Shown: in pieces, positions 10,051 to 17,032 of the stretch
Layout of the letters: each line of letters begins with the position of its first letter
How positions within the stretch are numbered: position 1 is the stretch's first letter
From: JAJEEA01 sp965243615
GTDB taxonomy: Bacteria > Acidobacteriota > Vicinamibacteria > Vicinamibacterales > UBA8438
Assembly (NCBI GenBank): GCA_965243615.1
Contig: CBDEVO010000003.1
Location: 6,262,001-6,326,000 of the forward strand
Length of the DNA: 64,000 nt
Direction: 5' to 3'
Notes under the pieces: model-generated
Seen by the model: the letters and a program-made list of their open reading frames with translations, nothing else
Told to the model about the DNA's origin: nothing
The model's database searches: none
Translations under genes and position numbers: made by a program

Positions 10051-10494
10051 TGCCACGTTGAGCCGTCGCTCTCGTCTCGACTCGCCCGAGAGGTGTCGGT
10101 CGAGCGCCGCCGGATCGAGGTGCGGTTCGACGGGGTGGAGGACGCCCTGGCGCGGCTGTACTCCCTGGCCCGGCTCCGAGAGTGCAGTCGTGGCGGAGGC
10201 GTTGGACGCCGAGCACGCGTCGGTTGGCGGCGAAGCCGATCTTCTTCAGAATCATCAATGACGCGGTAGCTCGCTGGGCCAATCCGCCTTCTGCCGTGTC
10301 CGCCGCCGCGTCCGAGAGACTCCACGTGTGGTCATGCACGCCCTGTTGGCGACTGATTCTCGACCCCCCCGAGACAAGATGCAGGCCAATGGCCAGTGTT
10401 GTTGGTCCTACCAATCTTGGGGGAAATTGATAACAGTTGCTACCAGTATATTGAGTTCGACCACCCAATATTCTGGGGCACCCGAGCCCTGTGA
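10051..10494. other. AT-richer junk region left of the insertion sequence
   Basis: No intact gene is seen. Short frames on both strands are not recognisable. The last 200 bases are noticeably AT-richer than the chromosome. With the insertion and relics to the right, this looks like a mobile-element graveyard. Confidence 0.4.
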
Positions 10495-10503
10495 CACCGG
10501 CGA
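10495..10503. repeat. 9-bp target-site duplication, left copy
   Basis: CACCGGCGA lies directly outside the left inverted repeat and recurs directly outside the right one at 12031-12039. Confidence 0.85.
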
Positions 10504-10532
10504 GGGTGCACGTCAGATTCGTGAGAGGCCTG

Positions 10533-11598
10533 TCAGGCGGCCCTGCCGGCTCGTCGTTCCCAGAAATCCTCGAAGCGGCCACTGAGCTTGCAGCACCGCA
10601 GGGCGCATCCGGTGGCGGTTGCGGGTCAGGTAATCGATACACTTGCGGGCCTCCTCGCACTTCTCGCTGTGAGCGTGCAGTTCGGCCAGGATCGCATCGA
10701 TCCGCCCCGCGTCCAACTCGTCCCGCCGGGCCTTGCCCCACCGGGCGGCCAAGTCCGTACCGGGGCCGTAGACGGCCTTGGCGACATCGCACAGATGACC
10801 CTTGGCGTGGTAGATGTCGACGATTTGGATGGCGTCGGGAAAATGCTCGCCGGTCAGGTTCCAGATCCAGGGGGCGCCGTCGCCGATGACGACCTGTCGG
10901 GCGGCGGTGACGAAGCCGCGCCGTTGCGCCTCGCGATGGGCGCGTTGCGGGAAGGCGGCCGGCTGCGGGTCGGTGTCGCGGCTGGCTGCGCTCTCGACCG
11001 CGGCGCTGTAGCTGACCGACCCGGGGTCGCGTTCGGGGAGGCCGTCGGCGTTGCGGGTCTCCGCCGTCCACACGGTGACGAGCTTGACTTCGCGGGTCTT
11101 GGCGGTGCCGTCGGGCTGCTTGCCGCGCCGGCCTTCCACCTCGGACTTGCGCACCGGCACGCCGGTGCCGTCCAGCCCCACATACATCGTCGGCGCCGCG
11201 GCGGGTGCGGGCTCGACCCGCTTGCGTTCGTCGTCGGCGACCTCGCGGCCCAGCGCTTCGGCGGTGCGCTCGACCTGTTTGGGGTCAACCGCCACGCCGG
11301 CCAGTTCCCCCATCCACTCGCTCGCTTCGGCGAAGCTGACGCTCGTCGCCGCCAAGCCCACCAGCCGCGTCGTGGCGGGCGACAGCGAGGTGTCCTGCAG
11401 GCCCAGGGCCCGGTCGCGGGGCCAGGTTCCCCGCCGGCAGGCGGCGCAGTGGTAGTAGGCGCGGTGCAGGGTCAGTGGTCCCAACAGCGTGGTGAAGGTC
11501 TTCGGGCGGCGGCCGGCGTAGTGCGCCGTCTGGCCGCAGGCGCACACTATCGTCGAACCCGAATGGTCGGAATCGTCTGCGTCGTAGTACTCCCCCAA
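10533..11598 (-). pseudogene. ISKra4-family DDE transposase, internally deleted
   Basis: The N-terminal zinc-ribbon-like part (CACGQTAHYAGRRPKTF then YYHCAACRRGTWPRD) and the catalytic core are clear, with the first acidic residue in YVGLDGTGVPV and the second in VVIGDGAPWIWNL. The frame reaches RNRHRMR and then changes. From about 10606 down to the TGA at 10535-10533, a different frame encodes ALRCCKLSGRFEDFWERR, the usual family C-terminus. The roughly 40-45 residues that normally lie between, with the third acidic residue, are missing. The intact first frame runs on to 10513 with unrelated sequence. The only start in this frame is TTG at 11598, yet homology continues upstream without start codons (QDFEALEQALRRQALGLAAQA), so the 5' end is disrupted too. 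Confidence 0.85.
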
Positions 11599-11714
11599 CG
11601 CCTGCGCGGCGAGGCCGAGGGCTTGGCGACGGAGGGCCTGCTCGAGGGCCTCGAAGTCCTGCGCGTCGACGTTCCCCGGCCCGACGAGGACACCGATTTC
11701 AGCCGCGAGCGCGG

Positions 11715-11990
11715 CTACGAACCCTGCGCGCCAATCACCTTGGCGGCTTGGCTGGCCGTGGCGAGCGCTCGACGGTGAACCGTCTGCAAGAGGGTCTCGA
11801 AGTCCTGGGCATTCGCGTCTCCTCGTCGGTGAAACGCGTCCACATCGGCCTTGACCGCCGCCTCCAACGCGGCGAACAGCTCCTGGACGCCCTTTTTTTT
11901 GGCCGCGTGATCGAGCGGTTCAGTCAACTGCGCCTCGGGCAAGGTCTGAATCCTCCTACCCGAGCCATCGGTCGATCCGTCCTCGCTCAA
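11715..11990 (-). CDS. 91-residue ORF resembling the transposase N-terminus
   Basis: It lies inside the insertion element, upstream of the transposase. Its second half (ELFAALEAAVKAD... QDFETLLQTVHRRALATASQAA) resembles the sequence just before the transposase frame (FVAALAAEIGVLV... QDFEALEQALRRQALGLAAQA), so the N-terminal region appears twice. It contains a run of eight A (minus strand, around 11892-11899) giving KKK. A -1 slip there would enter the transposase frame without meeting a stop. It may be the true N-terminal portion of a frameshift-expressed transposase, or a duplicated and broken one. Confidence 0.5.
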   Translation of the reverse strand: MSEDGSTDGSGRRIQTLPEAQLTEPLDHAAKKKGVQELFAALEAAVKADVDAFHRRGDANAQDFETLLQTVHRRALATASQAAKVIGAQGS

Positions 11991-12030
11991 TACCCCAACC
12001 CCAAATCCCCAACTTTCTTGACGTGCACCC

Positions 12031-12039
12031 CACCGGCGA
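12031..12039. repeat. 9-bp target-site duplication, right copy
   Basis: CACCGGCGA, identical to 10495-10503, abuts the right terminus of the insertion sequence. Confidence 0.85.
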
Positions 12040-12194
12040 CAGTACCTTGACAGATAGAACCTGCCGGCTATATGGATATTCCGACTCGAGCCGTCGTCGC
12101 TTGCCGTGAAGAGCAGGCCTCTGGCCGGGGCACTGGCCGCAGTTGTCGGAAGGGTGGCTGTACCAGCGCACGAAGTGGGCCACCATCTGCAGGG

Positions 12195-12234
<40 letters not shown>

Positions 12235-12302
12235 TAGAGAAATTGGAGCCAACCGATGACATCCACCACACCGCCTTCGTCCGCCTATCCGGCCCGCCTG
12301 GA

Positions 12303-12585
12303 GATCGCTGAGCGCCGGCTCTCGTCCTCCTTGCCGTCGTGCCGCGAGACGCCCAGCGAGCCCCTCGGGCGCCCGGACCCTCGCGGGTGCGTTCTCATCA
12401 GGTCGCGCTCGACCTCGGCGAACAGCGCGAAGAGCGTGGTCATGACCTTCGTCTGGATGTCGCGCTTGCCCTCGACCCGGATGTTCTCCTTGAGCGCCAC
12501 GAAGGCGACCCCGGCCTTCGCGAGAGCGTCGGGGATCGTCACGATCTGACTCAGCGACCGGCCGAGCAGCGAGAGCTCGCGGCCA
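12303..12585 (-). pseudogene. serine recombinase (resolvase/invertase) relic
   Basis: The middle of a Tn3-type resolvase is readable: ELSLLGRSLSQIVTI, then GVAFVALKENIRVEGK, then TKVMTTLFALFAEVERDL. After this the normal ISERTREGLARARA helix is eroded by a small deletion and RGSLGVSRHDGKEDE follows, then unrelated sequence. The catalytic N-terminal serine segment and the C-terminal helix-turn-helix are both absent, so it cannot be functional. It overlaps nothing else and sits between the insertion sequence and the desulfhydrase gene. Confidence 0.75.
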
Positions 12586-12603
12586 GCGGTAACGCGAGCT
12601 CCG

Positions 12604-13668
12604 TCAGCGTGTCGGCGTGCAAGCGGCCTTCGACAGGCAGGGTTCGAGCCGGTCCGAGTAGGCGAAGAGGGCCGGCAGCCCGCCGGTGTGGAGGAAGAGG
12701 ACCCGGCTGCCCGTGGCGATGCGCCCCGAGCGCGCGTGGCCGATGAGGCCCGCCATCGCCTTGCCGGTGTAGACGGGGTCGAGCAGCAGCGCCTCGTGCC
12801 GCGCGGCCAGCGCCAAGGCCTCGCGCACCGCGTCGTTGAGCCGGCCGTAGCCCGGTGCGAGCACGGCGTCGCACAGGTCGACGTCGCCCTCCGCAAGGGT
12901 CGCCGGACGCTCGATCATCGCCGCCAGCTCGGCCACCACGCTCGCGACTCGGGCACGCTGTCGGTGGGCATCGCGGCGTATGCAGATGCCGTGCACCGGC
13001 ATCATCTCGTCGAGGGCCCGCAGCCCGACCAGGACGCCCGCATGGGTCAGCGCGCTGCCCGAGGCGCAGACCACCGCGTCGAACGCGACGCCGAGAGCCG
13101 CGGCCTGCGTCACGATCTCCTCGGCGGCCAGCAGGTAGCCGAGGCCGCCGAGCGGCGGGTGCGCGGGCGCGGAGTGAATCACGTACGGCCGGCGGCCCTC
13201 GGCGGCGAGGGCCCGGGCGAGGCGTCCGAGCGCGGCGTCGGCCGCCGCCTCGTCCTCGCCGACGGCCAGCGAGTGCAGGGTCGCGCCGAGCAGCCGGTCC
13301 AGGAGCACGTTGCCCGAAGCGCGGTAGAGGTGGCCGGCCTCGTCGACGCGTTCCTCGAGCTGGATGTGCGCGTCCATCCCGAGCTGGCGCGCGCCGGCCG
13401 CGGCGACGCGGACGAGGTTCGACTGCACCGCCCCGGTGACCAGCACCGTGTCGGCGCCGCGGGCGCGCGCCTCGCCGAGATGGAACTCGAGCTGGCGCAC
13501 CTTGTTGCCGCCGAGCGCCAAGCCGGTGCAGTCGTCGCGCTTCACCCACAGCTCGACGCCGAGGGCCGCGCCGAGGCGCCGGGCGGCGTCGAGCGGCGTG
13601 GGCGCGTGACCGAGCCGGACCCTCGGGAACCGGTCGATGGTGGCAGTCAGACTCCGCGGTTCGCTCAC
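12604..13668 (-). CDS. D-cysteine desulfhydrase / ACC deaminase family PLP enzyme
   Basis: This is a fold-type II pyridoxal-phosphate enzyme of 354 residues, predicted to cleave D-cysteine (to pyruvate, sulfide, ammonia) or 1-aminocyclopropane-1-carboxylate. The PLP lysine is K56 in ALGGNKVRQLEF, preceded by WVKRDDCTGL, the hallmark of this family. The phosphate-binding segment VTGAVQSNLVR follows, and a Ser/Gly stretch SGSALTHAGVLVG lies later. Discrimination between ACC deaminase and DcyD needs active-site residues not judged here, but DcyD is the commoner annotation. The C-terminus abuts the resolvase relic, so loss of a few terminal residues is possible. It lies 350 bases downstream of the phosphotransferase-like gene on the same strand. 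Confidence 0.85.
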   Translation of the reverse strand: MSEPRSLTATIDRFPRVRLGHAPTPLDAARRLGAALGVELWVKRDDCTGLALGGNKVRQLEFHLGEARARGADTVLVTGAVQSNLVRVAAAGARQLGMDAHIQLEERVDEAGHLYRASGNVLLDRLLGATLHSLAVGEDEAAADAALGRLARALAAEGRRPYVIHSAPAHPPLGGLGYLLAAEEIVTQAAALGVAFDAVVCASGSALTHAGVLVGLRALDEMMPVHGICIRRDAHRQRARVASVVAELAAMIERPATLAEGDVDLCDAVLAPGYGRLNDAVREALALAARHEALLLDPVYTGKAMAGLIGHARSGRIATGSRVLFLHTGGLPALFAYSDRLEPCLSKAACTPTR

Positions 13669-14018
13669 CGGTGGATCTTCTCACGCGTGGGCGCCCCGGC
13701 CTCTCCGCGCCCGCTGCGACAGCCCCCGGAGAGACCGGCAAGCGCACCGCTGCATAACCGTGGCGAGCTTGAACTTCCCGCACACACTCCCACAGTTCGC
13801 CGAGAGACCGGCAAGCGCACCGCTGGATGGGACCGACGGGCGTTTCCGCGGGACGACGGGCGCGCGCGGCAGAAACGCACCCTCCCCCTGCGGACCGCGC
13901 GCTCAAGGACTGCGTCGGGGCGAGCCTCGATCGGTGCGGGTGACCCGGCCCGCGTCGCCGTCGACCCGGAGCCGGTCGCCGTCGGCAGAAACGTACCCTT
14001 CCCATGCGGACCACGCGC
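13669..14018. other. 350-base repeat-rich intergenic region
   Basis: No gene is present. It contains a 24-bp exact direct repeat (13729-13752 and 13802-13825, starting GAGAGACCGGCAAGCGCACC) and copy A of the 116-bp tandem repeat derived from the neighbouring gene end. Confidence 0.7.
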
Positions 14019-14099
14019 TCAGGGGCTGCTTCGAGACGGGCTTCGATCGGTGCGGGTCACCCGGCCCGCGTCGCCGTCGACCCGGAGCCGATCGCCGTC
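13868..14099. repeat. 116-bp tandem duplication covering a gene 3' end
   Basis: Copy A (13868-13983) and copy B (13984-14099) are about 85-90 percent identical by eye. Copy B contains the last codons and stop of the phosphotransferase-like gene. Copy A repeats them downstream, including the stop (TCA at 13903-13905 on +). Both copies read DGDRLRVDGDAGRVTRTDR followed by an Arg/Ser/Pro tail in the same phase. Confidence 0.85.
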
Positions 14100-16775
14100 G
14101 GCGATCAGCCGCATGGCGTCGCGCACGTTGACCACCGCCGGCAGCCCGAACTCGCGGGCCACCACGGCGCCGTGCGACAGGTAGCCGCCGGTCTCCGTCA
14201 CCACGGCCGAGGCGCGCAGGAACAGCGGCGTCCAGCCGGGGTCGGTGGAGGGCGCCACCAGCACGTCGTCGCGGCGCATACGGCCGCCGTCGTGGGGCGT
14301 GCGCAGCACGCAGGCGGCGCCCTCGGCCGCTCCGGACGCCGCCGCCACGCCGGTCCACGCGTCGCCGTCCGGCACGTCGGCCGCCGGCGAGGGCGATGGG
14401 GGGCGTGCCGCCGCCGGCGCCGTCGGCGATTCCTCGATGACCCCGGGAAGCTCCATCTCCTGCTGGGCCGCCAGGGTTGCCTCGCGGTCGCCGACCAACG
14501 CGCGCGCGCCGGTCCCGTCCCAGGTTCCCGTCAGCCACGCCTCGATGTCGAAGATGCTCAGGTGAAAGGCCTCGCGCGCGGCGTCGATGCGGCCCGCCGC
14601 CTGCATCCGCCGCCCCACCTCGAGCCAGATCCGCCGGACGAGGGCGACGGCCGCCGCCGACCCCGACTTGGCGTTCTCGCGCAGCGCGGCGCCCCGGCGG
14701 GCGCGAGCCAGCATCCGCCGCGCGACCGGCCGGAGCCAGGCGGGGACCGCGGCCAGGTCCGTCTCCGCCCGGCGCCGCACCTCGGCCGCCCGCGACCGCG
14801 GGTCGTGCGCCGGCGGGTGGTCGAGGTGGAAGCGCACCTGCTCGAGCACGTAGCGCGGGTCGTCGGCCCAGCGGGGGCCGGCGATCTCCATCTCGAAGAC
14901 CGCCCGGTGGCCATACCGGTCGAGGTAGTCCTCCATCGCGATCCGGAACGGGGCGTCCGCCGGCAGCCTGCGCCAGGCGAAGGGGTCGGCGTCGCGCAGC
15001 GCGGCCACCGCGGCGGGGTCTCCCGCGGCGCCGTCGGCGAGCTCGCGGATGCGATATCCGTGCTCGGCGCTCGAGACCTCTCCCGACGCGGCCAGTAGAC
15101 GGCTGACCAGCGACCGTGCGTCATCGCCGGCGACCCGGTCGAGAACGTCCGTCAACAGCTTCACCCAGAGGCCGTAGTAGGTAGCCGCGAGCTGGAGCAC
15201 CGGCTGATAGTCGACCCCCAGCCGCAGCAGGTCCCGGAACCGCGCCAGCAGCACGTCGTCGGCCAGCGTCGGGAGATCGGTCGCGCGGCCCTCCCGGAAC
15301 CGCCGGATCAGTGCGTCGATCCGGGGCGGGGCGTCGTGGTGGAAGCGCCAGAGGCGACGCAGCAGCCGCAGCGACCGCCGCAGGCGCGCGGGGCCGGCGC
15401 GTCCGAGGAGCGGGTGCCCGCCCGGCACCGGGATCTCGGGCTGGAACCCGCCCATGGTGTGGTTCGTCTCGGCCGGGAGGATCCCGATCGAGTCGTAGAG
15501 GCTCCACTGCAGGCTGTCGAGGTCGAAGTAGGGGCGCCCGCCGAATCGACGAAGCACCTGCATGCCCGGCGGCAGCGGATAGCCCGCCACCCGCGCCGAG
15601 GCGTAGACGACGGTCTGCGCGCTCGCATCGAGCATCGACCAGGTCGCCACGGTCAGCGGCCGGGGAAGAGAATCCCGGATGTTGGCGTCCGACCAGGTCG
15701 GGGTCTCGGTGGGAACCCCGGGGAAGGTCCAGCGCGGCAGCCGGGTGACGGGGCGGGACTGGAGCATCCAGAACCTCCGCCCGTCCCAGGCCCACTCCAC
15801 GTCCTGCGGCGTGTCGCCGTCGCCGAGCGCCCAGTGGACCCGCACGATGACGGCGGCCAGCGCCTCGATCTCGCGGTCGTCGAGGACGGGGGCGCCGCCC
15901 GCGGCATCCACCCGGGTGACCTCGGCGTCGGGGCCGGACCGGCGAACCGCGTACCGCTGCGGCGCGACCGTCCCCCGGACGACGGCGTCTCCCAGCCCCG
16001 CCGCCAGCTCGATCGTCACGACCTGCCGCTCTCCCGTCACCGGGTCGCACGAGAAGGCGACGCCGGCCGCCTCGGGGCCGTCTCGCGGGTCGCCGACCAT
16101 CTCGCAGATCACCGCCGCGCACGGCGTGGCGTCGTCGGCGACGCCCAGCCGCCGCCGATAGGCGACGGCGCGCGGGGTCCACAGCGACGCGAAGCAGCGC
16201 GACACGGACTCGCACACCGCGTCCACCCCGGTCACTCCGAGGAAGCTCTCGTGGATGCCGGCGAACGCGGCGCCGGCCCCGTCCTCCGCCGCGGCGGAGG
16301 AGCGGACCGCGAGGTGTCGGCCCTCCAGCCCGGCCTCGTTCAGGAAACGGCCCACCGCCACGCGGGCGGCCGGAGGCAGGCCCGTCCGGACGACGAGGTC
16401 GCACAGCTCGGCGAGACGTGCCTGCACGTCGTCGCTACCGACCTCGTCCGGGGTCACCGCCGCGAGCGGCGCGGCCAGGGCGGCGACGTCCGGCGTACGG
16501 AACAGCTCGGCGTAGACGGAGGCGGCCACGACACCGCCGCGCGGCACCGCGAAGCCGTACCGCACGAGGCGGGCGAGGTTCCAGCCCTTGCCCCCGACCA
16601 CCGCGGAGCCGGCCGCGAACGCCTGGTCCCAGGTGAGCACGTGCTCTTGCGGGTGTGCTTCGGGAGTGTCCCGCGGTCGCCCGTCGGCAGAGGGTTCGCC
16701 GCCCGGGCCCTGGACGATGGACTCGGCATGGGCGGCGTGGAAGACGTTGCCGGTGCGGAGGTTCTCGCTGTGCAT
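14019..16775 (-). CDS. rifampicin-phosphotransferase-like / PEP-utilising enzyme
   Basis: It has 918 residues. An N-terminal PEP-synthase/PPDK ATP-binding domain runs from about 45 to 340 (begins GGKGWNLARLVRYGFAVPRGG; contains AVRSSAAAEDG and QVVTIELAAGLGDAVV). It is followed by a large mainly helical middle domain and a C-terminal phosphohistidine swivel domain with GGYLSHGAVVAREFGLPA (H868). There is no C-terminal PEP/pyruvate TIM barrel, so the order matches rifampicin phosphotransferase and relatives rather than PEP synthase. Such enzymes split ATP and pass the beta-phosphate via the histidine to an acceptor, which here is unknown. A basic tail after the swivel domain coincides with the tandem duplication. 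The start at 16775 gives about 45 residues before the ATP domain; a shorter start is possible. Confidence 0.78.
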   Translation of the reverse strand: MHSENLRTGNVFHAAHAESIVQGPGGEPSADGRPRDTPEAHPQEHVLTWDQAFAAGSAVVGGKGWNLARLVRYGFAVPRGGVVAASVYAELFRTPDVAALAAPLAAVTPDEVGSDDVQARLAELCDLVVRTGLPPAARVAVGRFLNEAGLEGRHLAVRSSAAAEDGAGAAFAGIHESFLGVTGVDAVCESVSRCFASLWTPRAVAYRRRLGVADDATPCAAVICEMVGDPRDGPEAAGVAFSCDPVTGERQVVTIELAAGLGDAVVRGTVAPQRYAVRRSGPDAEVTRVDAAGGAPVLDDREIEALAAVIVRVHWALGDGDTPQDVEWAWDGRRFWMLQSRPVTRLPRWTFPGVPTETPTWSDANIRDSLPRPLTVATWSMLDASAQTVVYASARVAGYPLPPGMQVLRRFGGRPYFDLDSLQWSLYDSIGILPAETNHTMGGFQPEIPVPGGHPLLGRAGPARLRRSLRLLRRLWRFHHDAPPRIDALIRRFREGRATDLPTLADDVLLARFRDLLRLGVDYQPVLQLAATYYGLWVKLLTDVLDRVAGDDARSLVSRLLAASGEVSSAEHGYRIRELADGAAGDPAAVAALRDADPFAWRRLPADAPFRIAMEDYLDRYGHRAVFEMEIAGPRWADDPRYVLEQVRFHLDHPPAHDPRSRAAEVRRRAETDLAAVPAWLRPVARRMLARARRGAALRENAKSGSAAAVALVRRIWLEVGRRMQAAGRIDAAREAFHLSIFDIEAWLTGTWDGTGARALVGDREATLAAQQEMELPGVIEESPTAPAAARPPSPSPAADVPDGDAWTGVAAASGAAEGAACVLRTPHDGGRMRRDDVLVAPSTDPGWTPLFLRASAVVTETGGYLSHGAVVAREFGLPAVVNVRDAMRLIADGDRLRVDGDAGRVTRTDRSPSRSSP

Positions 16776-17032
16776 GTGATCCGGGTCTGACGGTCAGAAT
16801 GGTGACGGATTCCCTGCCGTGTGTCAGGCGCGCAAGCGGAGAAGGGCTGCACCCGAGCGTGGTCGGGCAACTCCATCGCGATCAGCGCGGGACGCGCGAT
16901 GCCGGGTGCGGGCACGTCGCCGTACATCGGACGGCCGACCGCGTCCTCGTAAGGTTAGACGAGACGCGCGGCGGTTGCGACCGGCATCACGGGGCCGGGG
17001 CCGGCGAGGTGGTCAGCGGCTTCGCGTCCAGT

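Larger units (their letters stand above)
10504..12030 (-). mobile_element. ISKra4-family insertion sequence, defective
   Basis: The 1527-bp element has exact ends. The left terminus GGGTGCACGTCA (10504-10515) is the reverse complement of the right terminus TGACGTGCACCC (12019-12030), and a 9-bp direct repeat CACCGGCGA flanks it on both sides. It carries an ISKra4-type transposase on the minus strand. Because the target duplication is still perfect, insertion was fairly recent. The transposase has nevertheless lost its C-terminal catalytic part, so the copy can only move if a complete relative supplies enzyme. Confidence 0.88.

Noticed and set aside
12256..12549. Short + frame starting MTSTTPPSSAYPARLEI, resembling the N-terminus of DUF4389 membrane proteins
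   Set aside because: Only about 15 residues resemble the family and the rest is antisense to the resolvase relic; too short to support even a fragment call.
14245..14538. Minus frame reaching through the 116-bp repeat with a similar tail
   Set aside because: It is the alternative frame of the phosphotransferase-like gene joined to copy A of the duplication; no start or domain of its own.
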